Shown here piece after piece: positions 17,318 through 26,035 of a stretch of DNA of 64,000 bases. Each line of letters opens with the position of its first letter. Position 1 is the stretch's first letter. This DNA comes from an uncultured Pelagibacteraceae bacterium. Lineage in GTDB: Bacteria; Pseudomonadota; Alphaproteobacteria; Pelagibacterales; Pelagibacteraceae. The notes beneath the pieces were generated by a model. That model was given only the letters and a program-made list of their open reading frames with translations, was not told where the DNA came from and made no database searches. Where the stretch lies: contig CACNYF010000001.1 in NCBI GenBank assembly GCA_902624535.1, forward strand, positions 62,001-126,000, given 5' to 3'. A program made the position numbers and the translations under genes.

Positions 17318-17638
17318 GTGAGCACGCAAAAAGCTAAATTCTCAATTGGAGACGTAGTAAAACATAGACACTTCGATTTTAGAGGTGTGATTTATGATGT
17401 TGATTTTGAATTTAATAACTCAGAGGAATGGTATCAATCAATTCCAAAAAACGTGAGACCTAGAAAGGATCAGCCATTTTATCATTTACTAGCTGAGAAT
17501 GACGAAATTACTTACGAGGCTTATGTGTCTGAACAAAATCTGTTATTTGATGACTCTGAAGAGCCTATCAAACACCCTTTAATTAATGAAATTTTTTCAG
17601 GTAAGCGTGGATCAAGCTACTTCAAGCCTTCAAATTAA
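17318..17638 (+). CDS. hspQ: Heat-shock protein HspQ (YccV family)
   Basis: A 106-residue cytoplasmic protein starting at GTG 17318. Family segments are KFSIGDVVKHRHFDFRGVIYD, given here as SIGDVVKHRHFDFRG, then DQPFYHLLAE and YVSEQNLL, all typical of HspQ/hemimethylated-DNA-binding YccV. In E. coli it is heat-induced and acts as a specificity factor for the Lon protease. The stop at 17638 is followed by a 166-base non-coding stretch containing a long hairpin. Confidence 0.93.
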   Translation: MSTQKAKFSIGDVVKHRHFDFRGVIYDVDFEFNNSEEWYQSIPKNVRPRKDQPFYHLLAENDEITYEAYVSEQNLLFDDSEEPIKHPLINEIFSGKRGSSYFKPSN

Positions 17639-17680
17639 CTAATAGCCAATTTTTAAACACAATTGTCCCAAATCTCTGTC

Positions 17681-17703
17681 ATATCTGTTTGATATTAAAT
17701 ATC
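17681..17703 (+). promoter_or_regulatory. Overlapping short inverted repeats in the hspQ-ccmC gap
   Basis: GATATT-A-AATATC at 17691-17703 is a perfect 6+1+6 inverted repeat. Its left arm can instead pair with ATATC at 17681-17685 across a five-base loop, so the three segments are mutually exclusive partners. It could be an operator or part of the structured RNA that follows. In DNA this AT-rich, chance is also a fair explanation. Confidence 0.4.
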
Positions 17704-17706
17704 TAA

Positions 17707-17760
17707 TTCTGATCAAGAGTACTGTTTTTCCTCTATCTCCCTCTGTATTCTTGGTCAGAA
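17707..17760 (+). ncRNA. Candidate structured RNA: 16-bp hairpin with pyrimidine-rich loop
   Basis: Bases 17707-17722 pair completely with 17745-17760 to form a 16-bp helix containing two G-U pairs (17713-17754 and 17719-17748). The 22-base loop (17723-17744) is almost entirely pyrimidine and contains CCTCT and TCTCCCTCT, complementary to Shine-Dalgarno-like GGAG sequences. Both imperfect positions are G-U only when the plus strand is transcribed; on the minus strand they would be A-C mismatches, so the plus strand is the likely RNA. It lies 68 bases after hspQ and 44 before ccmC. No poly-T tract follows. It may be a small RNA or the ccmC leader; I recognise no Rfam family. Confidence 0.6.
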
Positions 17761-17804
17761 ACTTTGAACAATTTTAATCTTAAATTTATGTGTTATAAAA
17801 AAAT

Positions 17805-18512
17805 ATGATTAATTATTTCAATCCAAATAATACTTTAAAGATAATTAATAAAGTACAAAAGTTTGTATTTGCGCTATTTATAATTGTATTGCTACTTGGA
17901 TTAGTTGAAGCTTTAGTTCTATCTCCGGAGGATTATAAACAGAGTGACTCTGTAAGAATTATGTATGTTCATGTTCCTTCTGCTTGGATATCACTTGGAA
18001 TATTTTCAGTTATTTCCATTCTTTCTTTTGGAGTTTTTATTTTTAAAAATAAAAATTTCTCTTTAATAACAAAAAGTTTAGCACCCTCTGGTTTTGTTTT
18101 TAGCATAATTGCTTTGGTCACTGGATCAATTTGGGGCAAACCAACATGGGGAACTTGGTGGGCCTGGGATGCAAGAATTACTTCAATGCTCTTACTTTCA
18201 ATTTTTTATTTATTATTTATTACTTCTTGGAAGATTACGACAGATACTAGTAAAGCAGAAAAAATTAGCTCAATAATAGCAATTATTGGTCTTATAAATA
18301 TTCCAGTTATAAAATTTTCAGTGGAATGGTGGAATACTTTACACCAACCTGCTTCAGTAAAAATCTTGGAAGAAACAACAATTCATTCTTCAATGTTGAC
18401 ACCATTAGCTATAATGACTGCGGCATTTGCTCTATTTTCACTTCTAATATTTTTAATGAAATATAATACAGAACTGTTAAAGATTAAAAATAAAGGTCTA
18501 AATAGATTATGA
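17805..18512 (+). CDS. ccmC: Haem exporter protein CcmC
   Basis: CcmC is an inner-membrane protein of system I cytochrome c maturation that hands haem to CcmE. The 235-residue product has six hydrophobic helices and the tryptophan-rich haem-handling motif WGTWWAWD at 115-122, with flanking periplasmic histidines in YVHVPSAW and near LHQPASV. It begins a run ccmC-D-E-F-G-H with overlaps or very short gaps. ccmA and ccmB, which usually precede it, are not in this window and must lie elsewhere if present. Confidence 0.95.
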   Translation: MINYFNPNNTLKIINKVQKFVFALFIIVLLLGLVEALVLSPEDYKQSDSVRIMYVHVPSAWISLGIFSVISILSFGVFIFKNKNFSLITKSLAPSGFVFSIIALVTGSIWGKPTWGTWWAWDARITSMLLLSIFYLLFITSWKITTDTSKAEKISSIIAIIGLINIPVIKFSVEWWNTLHQPASVKILEETTIHSSMLTPLAIMTAAFALFSLLIFLMKYNTELLKIKNKGLNRL

Positions 18513-18742
18513 TTAGTGAAATACTAAATATGAATGGATACGGTGTATATGTTTGGTCATCATTTATATTCACTCTACTTTCTTTTAGTTTCTTGTATGT
18601 GGTAGTAAAATTAAACTTAATTAAAGAGAAAAAGAAATTTGAGGAAAATTATAAATCACTAGATGAAAAGAAACTTGCATCAGTAGCTAAGCAAAAAACG
18701 TACAGAGAGATATTAGCAAACACTTCTACATCTAAAGTTTAA
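18509..18742 (+). CDS. ccmD: Haem exporter protein CcmD
   Basis: A 77-residue protein with one N-terminal transmembrane helix (about residues 11-34; [12 protein letters not shown] precedes the helix as in other CcmD proteins) and a charged cytoplasmic tail. CcmD helps release holo-CcmE from the CcmABC complex. Its start overlaps the ccmC stop by four bases (ATGA), and ccmE follows after eleven bases. The sequence is weakly conserved, so the call depends partly on position. Confidence 0.87.
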   Translation: MISEILNMNGYGVYVWSSFIFTLLSFSFLYVVVKLNLIKEKKKFEENYKSLDEKKLASVAKQKTYREILANTSTSKV

Positions 18743-18753
18743 CTAAAATTCAC

Positions 18754-19176
18754 ATGTACGGAAAAAAAGTTAAATTTAGAGCCTTTTTTATTTTTTTAAT
18801 TTTAATTTCATTAGTTCTTACAATTTTTTTGGTGGTTAAATCTCTTGAGGAAAACGTAGTATATTTTAAGTCTCCAACAGACATTAAAAACCTTAATGAA
18901 ATCAAAAATGCTCAAAAAATTAGAGTTGGTGGAATGGTGAAAAAAAATTCTATTAAAATAAATGATAAAGAAATTTTTTTCGTAATTACAGATTTTAAAA
19001 ATGAATTATTAGTCAACTTTAATGGATCTGTACCTAATTTGTTTGAAGAGGGTAAGGGTGTAGTTGCTGAAGGTTTCTTAAAGGATAAAAGTTTTCTAAA
19101 TGCTGACAAGATTTTAGCAAAACATGATGAAAATTATATGCCTCCTGAAGTCAGCGAAGCTATGAAAAACAATTAA
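18754..19176 (+). CDS. ccmE: Cytochrome c maturation haem chaperone CcmE
   Basis: A 140-residue periplasmic haem chaperone anchored by one N-terminal helix (about residues 9-28). The beta-barrel domain contains [10 protein letters not shown] and VVAEGFL, and the covalent haem-binding histidine is His124 in [12 protein letters not shown], followed by the conserved tyrosine. This is the HxxxY type. It receives haem from CcmC and gives it to CcmF, encoded five bases downstream. Confidence 0.96.
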   Translation: MYGKKVKFRAFFIFLILISLVLTIFLVVKSLEENVVYFKSPTDIKNLNEIKNAQKIRVGGMVKKNSIKINDKEIFFVITDFKNELLVNFNGSVPNLFEEGKGVVAEGFLKDKSFLNADKILAKHDENYMPPEVSEAMKNN

Positions 19177-19181
19177 CTTGT

Positions 19182-21062
19182 ATGTCTAATTATTTAGGAA
19201 ATTATTCTCTATATATTGCTTTAATTGCATCTGTTTATTTAATTTTTAAGTCATACTTTGATGCAAATTCAGAAAATAAATATTTAGATAAAAACTTTAT
19301 TTTAATTACTTCAATACAAACTATAATGATTACGGTAGGCTTTTTTAGTCTAGTTGCAGCTTTTGTAATTTCAGATTTTAGTAATGAAACTGTTTTTAAC
19401 AATTCTCATACTTTAAAACCTTTATTTTATAAAGTTTCAGGTACATGGGGAAATCATGAAGGAAGTTTATTACTGTGGTTATTAGTTCTTTCAATTTTTC
19501 TATTTATTTTTTTATTAAATTCAAAATCACAAGATACTAAATACAAACTTCTAACGGTACTATTTCAACAAATTATTATTTCAGGTTTTCTAGTTTTTAT
19601 TTTATTAACTTCCAACCCATTCAAAACGCTTTATCCAATTCCTACCGAGGGATTAGGTTTGAACCCTATTTTACAAGACCCTGCCTTAGCTATTCACCCT
19701 CCAATTTTATATTTAGGTTATGTAGGAACATCTATCATCTTTTCAGCTTCACTTGCTTCAATGATTAGCGGAAATATTGGAGATAAGTGGGCAAGACATA
19801 TTAAAAAATGGGTTTTGGTATCTTGGGTATTTTTAACAATTGGAATTTTGCTAGGATCTATATGGGCATATTATGAGCTTGGCTGGGGAGGTTTTTGGTT
19901 TTGGGATCCTGTTGAAAATGTTTCATTAATGCCATGGTTTTGCCTAACAGCACTCCTGCATACTGTAATTGTTTTACAGAAAAGAAATTCGTTTAAAGAG
20001 TGGACTATTATTTTGTCAATTACAACTTTTTCACTGAGTATGAGTGGCACTTTTCTTGTTCGGTCTGGAATTCTAAATTCAATTCACACTTTTGCAAACG
20101 ATCCATCAAGAGGGTTATATATATTAAGTTTTCTTTTTATCTTAATATTGATGTCAATATTAATTTTCTTTTATAATCAGAACAAAATATCAAACACAGC
20201 AAAAGAGAATTTTATTTTAAGTAAAGAGACTGCAATATTAGTGAATAACTGGTTTATGATGTTTTTTTTATCTGTTGTTCTTGTTGGCACTATTTATCCA
20301 ATTTTTCTTGAAGTTTTAAATGGTTCAAAAATTTCTGTTGGTCCACCTTTTTATCATAATCTTTTAATACCTTTCTTAATTCCTTTTTTAATATTCATGA
20401 GCTTTGGCCCAAGTTTGAAATGGATTAAAGATAAATTAAAAAAGTTTAACTATAATATTTTAGTTATTTTTTTAGTTTCATTGCTTATTTCGTATGTGAT
20501 TTTAACAAAAACAAAAAATTCATTTTTGTTATCTATTCCCCTTATAGTTTTGAGCATCTACCTCTTATTAGTAACAATTAAGGATTTTTTTGTGAGTAAA
20601 TCCTCGATTAGCCAAAAAATTTCACATTTTGGTTTTAGTTTATTAATTACTAGTATCCTATTGAACGGTCTTTTTTCTTATGAATTCAATTCAAATATGA
20701 AAGTAGGAGATGAAAGAATATTCAATGAAAAAGTTGTAAAATTAAAAGAAGTTAATGTTACAGATGTGGACAATTATAAATCTCTTAAAGCTAGTTTTGA
20801 AGTATCAAATAAAAATTCCGCTTTTGCTTTATACCCAGAAGTTAGGATATACCAACAGCCTTTAACTATTACAAGTGAAGCAGATATTAAGACAACATTA
20901 TTTTCAGATAATTTTTTAGTATTTAATATTCTAAAAGACGATGGTTATTATAACGTAAGATATCAATACAAACCCTTAATGATTTGGATATGGATCTCAA
21001 CTATATTTATTAGTCTTGGTGGTTTATTAAGTGTTATTAAGAAAAATGAGCAAAAATATTAA
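19182..21062 (+). CDS. ccmF: Cytochrome c haem lyase subunit CcmF
   Basis: A 626-residue inner-membrane protein with many helices. It carries the tryptophan-rich motif GGFWFWDPVEN near residues 237-247, GTWGNHEGS near 88 and HPPILYLGY near 173, all standard CcmF landmarks with the haem-ligand histidines. With CcmH-type proteins it attaches haem to the CxxCH motif of apocytochromes in the periplasm. The C-terminal periplasmic domain and last helix are present. Its end overlaps ccmG by 17 bases. Confidence 0.97.
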   Translation: MSNYLGNYSLYIALIASVYLIFKSYFDANSENKYLDKNFILITSIQTIMITVGFFSLVAAFVISDFSNETVFNNSHTLKPLFYKVSGTWGNHEGSLLLWLLVLSIFLFIFLLNSKSQDTKYKLLTVLFQQIIISGFLVFILLTSNPFKTLYPIPTEGLGLNPILQDPALAIHPPILYLGYVGTSIIFSASLASMISGNIGDKWARHIKKWVLVSWVFLTIGILLGSIWAYYELGWGGFWFWDPVENVSLMPWFCLTALLHTVIVLQKRNSFKEWTIILSITTFSLSMSGTFLVRSGILNSIHTFANDPSRGLYILSFLFILILMSILIFFYNQNKISNTAKENFILSKETAILVNNWFMMFFLSVVLVGTIYPIFLEVLNGSKISVGPPFYHNLLIPFLIPFLIFMSFGPSLKWIKDKLKKFNYNILVIFLVSLLISYVILTKTKNSFLLSIPLIVLSIYLLLVTIKDFFVSKSSISQKISHFGFSLLITSILLNGLFSYEFNSNMKVGDERIFNEKVVKLKEVNVTDVDNYKSLKASFEVSNKNSAFALYPEVRIYQQPLTITSEADIKTTLFSDNFLVFNILKDDGYYNVRYQYKPLMIWIWISTIFISLGGLLSVIKKNEQKY

Positions 21063-21576
21063 ATTTTTAGGATTACTACTAAGTTTAATAATAATTTTTA
21101 TAATCTTGCTCAAGGGATTGAATGTTTCTAAAGATTATTCTAACGAGAAATTAAAAAGTAAAATAGATTTTTCACTTAATGCAAAAAAATTATTTTCTGA
21201 TGAAATAATAAATATTTCAGACTTATTTGATAAAAATAGTCCTTCAGTAGTGAATATTTGGGCATCCTGGTGTGCACCATGTAGAGAAGAGCATCAGTTT
21301 TTAATGAAATTAAAAGATATGAACATAAATATAATTGGAATTAATTATAAAGACACCCCAAAAAATGCAAAAAATTTTTTAAGCTCAATTGGAAATCCTT
21401 ATTCAGAAGTTATTACCGATAATGATGGAACAAAATCAATAGAATTTGGAGCCATTGGTGTTCCTGAAACATTTATTATAAGTGGTAAAACAAATGAGAT
21501 AATAAAAAAGTATATTGGTCCATTGACGAGCGAAAATTTAATAGAAATAAAAAAATTATTAAAAAAAAATGTATAA
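21046..21576 (+). CDS. ccmG: Thiol:disulfide interchange protein CcmG/DsbE
   Basis: A membrane-anchored periplasmic thioredoxin that keeps the apocytochrome or CcmH cysteines reduced. From ATG 21046 (MSKNIKFLG) the product is 176 residues with one N-terminal helix and the active site WASWCAPC near residues 71-78. GVPETF holds the cis-proline of the fold. The frame is open from 21031, but the internal Met gives a normal N-terminal anchor. It overlaps ccmF by 17 bases and ccmH by 8. Confidence 0.94.
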   Translation: MSKNIKFLGLLLSLIIIFIILLKGLNVSKDYSNEKLKSKIDFSLNAKKLFSDEIINISDLFDKNSPSVVNIWASWCAPCREEHQFLMKLKDMNINIIGINYKDTPKNAKNFLSSIGNPYSEVITDNDGTKSIEFGAIGVPETFIISGKTNEIIKKYIGPLTSENLIEIKKLLKKNV

Positions 21577-21928
21577 AATTATAAAATTAATATTGCTGCT
21601 ATATTTAAGTTTTAATTTTTCCTATGCTAATGAAATAAATACTAAAGTAGATCAAATAACAAAAAACTTAAGGTGTTTGATATGCCAAGGTCAATCTGTT
21701 TACGACTCTCAGTCTGATTTTGCTATAAGTATGAAGCTTGTTGTAAAAAATAAGATTGAAGAAGGCAAAGAAGATGAAGAAATATATGATTATTTAAAGA
21801 ATAAATATGGAGAATGGATTGTATATGAACCAGAATTAAACCAAAATACATTTTTACTCTGGTCAATACCTTTGATTTTGTTCGCTTTTGGCGGCCTTTT
21901 AATTATTAGAAAAGTATCTATAAAGTAA
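21569..21928 (+). CDS. ccmH: Cytochrome c biogenesis protein CcmH/CycL
   Basis: A 119-residue protein with a signal/anchor helix at the N-terminus and a second helix near the C-terminus (about 93-112). The redox motif LRCLICQ places cysteines at 36 and 39, exactly as in CcmH/CycL, and the periplasmic segment EIYDYLKNKYGEWIVYEP is typical. It works with CcmF and CcmG in haem ligation. No ccmI follows; the next gene encodes a PagL-like enzyme, overlapping by one base (TAATG). Confidence 0.95.
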   Translation: MYKIIKLILLLYLSFNFSYANEINTKVDQITKNLRCLICQGQSVYDSQSDFAISMKLVVKNKIEEGKEDEEIYDYLKNKYGEWIVYEPELNQNTFLLWSIPLILFAFGGLLIIRKVSIK

Positions 21929-22428
21929 TGAGAATTTTTAATATGAAGATTTTAATTAAAACTTTAATAATTTCATTTCTTACTGTCTCATTTTCTAATG
22001 CAGAAAATAAATTGAGTTTTTACACTGGCATGTTCGATTTCAGCGATGATGGTAAGAGAGCAAATCTTTTCGGTGCCGAATATATAAATTTTAATGCTAG
22101 CAAAGATATTTTCTTAGGAAATGTTCAACCTGTAACAGGCGCAATGATAACGGCTGATGATGCAATATATATTTATACAGGCTATCAATTAAACCAAAAA
22201 TCTAATTCAACTACTTTCTCACCTAGTTTTGCAATTGGATATTACGACGAAGGAGATGGTAAGGACTTAGGTCACGAAATTGAATTTAAGACACAAATAC
22301 AGATACTATTTGATATTTCATCCAATTCTGAATTAGGTATTTCTTATAATCATATTTCTAATGCGAGTCTTGGAGATAAAAATCCTGGGGCAAATAGTTA
22401 TATGTTTAATTTTACAAAAAAATTCTAA
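21928..22428 (+). CDS. PagL-like lipid A 3-O-deacylase (acyloxyacyl hydrolase family)
   Basis: A predicted outer-membrane beta-barrel enzyme of 166 residues. A signal peptide ends near NAENK. Start could be 21928 or the Met at 21943; both leave a signal peptide. Near the C-terminus NHISNAS and KNPGANSY match the PagL active-site region, where His and Ser in HxSNA are catalytic. The protein ends in Phe, as outer-membrane barrels do. PagL removes the 3-linked acyl chain of lipid A. The glutamate of the PagL triad is not obvious here, so the enzyme assignment is moderate. Confidence 0.72.
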   Translation: MRIFNMKILIKTLIISFLTVSFSNAENKLSFYTGMFDFSDDGKRANLFGAEYINFNASKDIFLGNVQPVTGAMITADDAIYIYTGYQLNQKSNSTTFSPSFAIGYYDEGDGKDLGHEIEFKTQIQILFDISSNSELGISYNHISNASLGDKNPGANSYMFNFTKKF

Positions 22429-22436
22429 CTTAAGAT

Positions 22437-23591
22437 ATGAGATTAAAAGATTGTCATAACTTTTATGACTTTAGAAAACTGGCAAAACAAAAGCTCCCAT
22501 CTCCAATATTTCATTATATTGATGGGGCTGCAGATGATGAAATAACTTATGCAAGAAATAGTAGTGCATTTAATGATGTTGACTTAGTTCCAAATGTCTT
22601 AAGAGGTGTTGAAAATGTGGATTTGTCGACAACTATTTTTGGAAAAAAACTAGATTTACCTTTTTATTGTTCTCCAACAGCTCTGCAAAGGCTATTCCAC
22701 TACGAAGGAGAAAGAGCGGTTGGAAAAGCTGCAAAAAAGTTTAACACGATGTTTGGTGTTTCAGCATTGGCTACAGTTAGTGTTGAGGAAATTTCATCTT
22801 TAATAGACACTCCAAAAATGTTTCAATTTTATTTCCATAAAGACAGAGGATTAAATGATTCTTGTTTAGAAAGAGCAAAAGCTGCAAAATTTGATGTGAT
22901 GGCTCTAACTGTTGATACTATAACAGGAGGAAATCGTGAAAGAGATTTAAGAACTGGATTTACATCACCTCCAAAATTAACACTTTCGAGTTTGTTTAGT
23001 TTTGCCACAAAACCAATGTGGGGAATAAATTATTTAACCAAAGGAAAGTTTGAACTACCACATCTTCAAGATTTTGTTAAAGAAGGCACTGACACAAATA
23101 CTTCAATAGGTAATTACTTTTCTACTATGTTGGATCAATCTATGAACTGGGACGATGCTGAAAAATTGTGCTCTCAGTGGGGTGGCCATTTTGCGCTTAA
23201 GGGAGTTATGAGTGTTGAAGATGCTAAAAGAGCAGTTGATATCGGATGCACTGGTATAATGGTATCAAATCATGGAGGAAGACAACTTGATGGATCTAGA
23301 TCACCTTTCGATCAATTAGCTGAAATTGTTGATGCAGTTGGTGATAAGTTAGATGTTATTTGTGAAGGTGGATTTCAAAGAGGAACTCATATGTTAAAAG
23401 CTTTATCTATGGGTGCAAAAGCATGTGCTGGTGGAAGATTATATCTTTATGCCTTAGCTGCAGCAGGTCAAGAAGGTGTTGAGAGAGCACTTAACTTATA
23501 TAAAACTGAATTAGTAAGAGATATGAAATTAATGGGCTGCACAAAGATCAGTGATCTTAGTCGAAACAATTTAAGATTTCGAAATGCATGA
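22437..23591 (+). CDS. FMN-dependent alpha-hydroxyacid dehydrogenase, copy 1 (LldD-like)
   Basis: A 384-residue TIM-barrel flavoprotein of the lactate/glycolate/mandelate dehydrogenase family, oxidising an L-2-hydroxyacid to a 2-oxoacid. Family landmarks: HYIDGAADDE near 26, LKGVMSVEDA (Lys of the active site), and SNHGGRQLDGS near 278 (catalytic His, substrate-binding Arg). The usual DGGIRRG loop near 309 reads EGGFQRG here, a change at a flavin-phosphate/substrate region that the second copy (DGGVRRG) does not share. A close paralogue follows with a four-base overlap. The two may differ in substrate. Confidence 0.9.
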   Translation: MRLKDCHNFYDFRKLAKQKLPSPIFHYIDGAADDEITYARNSSAFNDVDLVPNVLRGVENVDLSTTIFGKKLDLPFYCSPTALQRLFHYEGERAVGKAAKKFNTMFGVSALATVSVEEISSLIDTPKMFQFYFHKDRGLNDSCLERAKAAKFDVMALTVDTITGGNRERDLRTGFTSPPKLTLSSLFSFATKPMWGINYLTKGKFELPHLQDFVKEGTDTNTSIGNYFSTMLDQSMNWDDAEKLCSQWGGHFALKGVMSVEDAKRAVDIGCTGIMVSNHGGRQLDGSRSPFDQLAEIVDAVGDKLDVICEGGFQRGTHMLKALSMGAKACAGGRLYLYALAAAGQEGVERALNLYKTELVRDMKLMGCTKISDLSRNNLRFRNA

Positions 23592-24739
23592 GCTTAAAGA
23601 ATTGTTATAATTTTGAAGACTTTAGAAAGTTAGCTAAAAAAAGATTACCAGCTCCTATTTTTCATTACATTGACGGTGGTGCAGACGATGAAACCACTTT
23701 AAAAAGAAATACAAATTCATTTGACGATTGTGATTTAATTCCAAATATTCTTAGAAGCGTAGGAGAACCAGATTTATCAACCACAGTTTTTGGTAGAAGA
23801 ATAGATATGCCAATTTTTTTATCTCCTACTGCTATGCAAAGTTTATATCATCCTGATGGAGACAAAGCTTCAGCTAGAGCTGCAGAAAAATTTGGTACAA
23901 TGTATAGCATGTCGACAATGGCATCATTTTCTATTGAAGAAATTGCCAACATATCAAGTGGACCAAAATTATTTCAACTTTATATTCATAAAGATAAATC
24001 ATTTACTGATGATTTGATTGATAGGTGTAAAAGAGCAAATTTTGATGGTTTGTGCTTAACAGTTGATACTTTGGTTGCGGGAAATAGAGAGAGAGACCAC
24101 AGAACTGGTTTTACAACTCCTCCTAAATTTACATTAGAAAGTATAATGAATTTCGCCATGAGACCAGGATGGTTATTTAGATATTTTACGAATAAGAAAT
24201 TTGAACTCGCAAATATTAAACACAAAACTGATAAAGGAACTAACATTACAAAATCTGTAATAGACTATGTTAATGAACAGTATGATCCACAAATGAATTG
24301 GGATGATGCTGAATATTGTATAAAAAAATGGAATGGACCTTTTGCATTAAAAGGTGTGATGTCAGTTGAGGACGCAAAAAGAGCAGTTGATATTGGTTGT
24401 ACTGCGATAATAATTTCTAATCACGGAGGAAGACAGCTTGATGGATCAAGAACTCCATTTGATCAATTAAAAGCCATTTCGGATGCAGTGGGTGATAAGC
24501 TTGAGATAATTTTAGATGGAGGCGTTAGAAGGGGAACCCATGTTCTTAAGGCCTTAGCCGCAGGCGCAACCGCTTGTAGTTTTGGTAAAGCTTTTTTGTT
24601 TAGTTTAGGAGCGGGCGGACAGCAAGGAGTAGAGAGGCTGCTTCAAAATATGCATGATGAAATTAGACGAAATATGATCCTTATGGGCTGCAAAAGTGTA
24701 AAAGAGTTAGATAGATCAAAGATAATTTACCGTAATTAA
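23588..24739 (+). CDS. FMN-dependent alpha-hydroxyacid dehydrogenase, copy 2 (LldD-like)
   Basis: A 383-residue paralogue of the preceding gene, colinear throughout: HYIDGGADDE, LTVDTLVAGNRERD, LKGVMSVEDAKRAVDIGC, SNHGGRQLDGS and DGGVRRGTH. All canonical active-site residues of the family can be placed. It is the more typical of the two, with the standard RRG loop. The start ATG overlaps the stop of copy 1 (ATGA). Electron acceptor is probably quinone or cytochrome, by analogy with LldD. Ninety bases of mainly AT-rich non-coding DNA follow. Confidence 0.9.
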   Translation: MSLKNCYNFEDFRKLAKKRLPAPIFHYIDGGADDETTLKRNTNSFDDCDLIPNILRSVGEPDLSTTVFGRRIDMPIFLSPTAMQSLYHPDGDKASARAAEKFGTMYSMSTMASFSIEEIANISSGPKLFQLYIHKDKSFTDDLIDRCKRANFDGLCLTVDTLVAGNRERDHRTGFTTPPKFTLESIMNFAMRPGWLFRYFTNKKFELANIKHKTDKGTNITKSVIDYVNEQYDPQMNWDDAEYCIKKWNGPFALKGVMSVEDAKRAVDIGCTAIIISNHGGRQLDGSRTPFDQLKAISDAVGDKLEIILDGGVRRGTHVLKALAAGATACSFGKAFLFSLGAGGQQGVERLLQNMHDEIRRNMILMGCKSVKELDRSKIIYRN

Positions 24740-24828
24740 ATATTTTTTATAAATAATTTTTATAATTATTTTTACTTTAAATAAATAGACATGAAGTTGC
24801 TTTTCCGCTAGTTTGTCGACGAAAAATT

Positions 24829-25998
24829 ATGATTGAATTAGCAAAAGCATTAAATCGTTTAGGAACTGAAAGTGCATTTTCTGTTTTAGCAGAAGCAAAA
24901 AAATTAGAAGCACAAGGCAAACCAATGATCCATTTAGGCCTAGGACAGCCTGACTTTAAAACTCCAAAACATGTAGTTGAAGCAGCAAAAAAAGCTCTAG
25001 ACGATGGTCATCATGGGTATGTTTTATCAAATGGAATTCCAGAATGTCGAGAAGCTGTCGCAAGATGGGTTAAGAGACTTTATAATACTGATATTGATCC
25101 AAATAGAGTTTTAATAATGCCAGGTGGTAAACCTACAATGTATTATGCAATTACTTGTTATGGTGAACCGGGAGTTGAAATAATTCATCCAACTCCAGCT
25201 TTTCCAATTTATGAGTCAATGATTAATTATTCTGGAGCAAAGGCTGTTCCATATGACTTGACTGAGGATAAAGATTTAAAATTTGACCCTGACAAAATTC
25301 TATCTTTAATAACTGACAAAACCAGACTTTTAATATTAATTAATCCAAATAACCCAACTGGAAGTTTTGTTGAAAAATCTGCAATAGATTACTTAGCAAA
25401 AGAATTAGAAAAACATCCTCAAGTAACAATTTTAAGTGATGAAATTTATAGTAGACAAATTTTTGATTATAAAGAAATGCCAACTTTCTTTAACTACCCT
25501 AACTTGAGAGACAGATTAATAGTTCTTGAGGGTTGGAGTAAGGCATATTCTATGACTGGATGGAGACTTGGATGGAGTTTTTGGCCAGAGCATTTGGTTG
25601 AACATGTAAACAAACTTTTAATTAATAGTGTATCCTGCGTAAACGCTGCTGCGCAGTATGCGGGTATTGCAGCTTTAGATGGTCCAGAGGACTCAATTAA
25701 AGATATGTTAGATAAATTTACTCTAAGAAGAAATTTAATTCACAAAGGATTAAATGATTTACCTGGTGTCGAATGTAGCTTGCCCGGAGGAGCATTTTAT
25801 GCTTTTCCAAATATAAAAGGAACAGGAATGAATGGATCTGAATTTTGTAAGAGAGCTATGCATGAAGCCGGTGTAGCAATTGTACCAGGAACCGCATTTG
25901 GTAAAACTTGCAACGATTTTGTTAGATTTAGTTTTGCTGCTTCCAGAGATAATATAATGCAAGCTTTAGAAAACATAGGCAAGATGCTTTCTAAATAA
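24829..25998 (+). CDS. Class I/II PLP-dependent aminotransferase
   Basis: A 389-residue fold-type I aminotransferase of the aspartate aminotransferase superfamily. Lys238 in WSKAYSMTGWRLGW forms the Schiff base, NPNNPTGS and SDEIYS provide PLP contacts, and FVRFSFA near the C-terminus holds the carboxylate-binding Arg. Specificity cannot be read from the sequence. Its place between hydroxyacid dehydrogenases suggests that it aminates the 2-oxoacid products, for example glyoxylate to glycine, which is inference. It has its own short upstream gap (24740-24828), so it may be separately transcribed. Confidence 0.9.
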   Translation: MIELAKALNRLGTESAFSVLAEAKKLEAQGKPMIHLGLGQPDFKTPKHVVEAAKKALDDGHHGYVLSNGIPECREAVARWVKRLYNTDIDPNRVLIMPGGKPTMYYAITCYGEPGVEIIHPTPAFPIYESMINYSGAKAVPYDLTEDKDLKFDPDKILSLITDKTRLLILINPNNPTGSFVEKSAIDYLAKELEKHPQVTILSDEIYSRQIFDYKEMPTFFNYPNLRDRLIVLEGWSKAYSMTGWRLGWSFWPEHLVEHVNKLLINSVSCVNAAAQYAGIAALDGPEDSIKDMLDKFTLRRNLIHKGLNDLPGVECSLPGGAFYAFPNIKGTGMNGSEFCKRAMHEAGVAIVPGTAFGKTCNDFVRFSFAASRDNIMQALENIGKMLSK

Positions 25999-26035
25999 AC
26001 TATATTTTTTATAATAATTTTTGTATTGTCTAGAA

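Noticed and set aside
23588-24739. Second FMN dehydrogenase as an assembly duplication
   Set aside because: The copies are colinear but differ at many amino-acid and nucleotide positions, so they are old paralogues and not a duplicated read artefact.
24740-24828. Riboswitch or promoter in the gap before the aminotransferase gene
   Set aside because: The gap has a slightly GC-richer end (24795-24822), but only very weak pairing and no glycine- or SAM-riboswitch core could be found.
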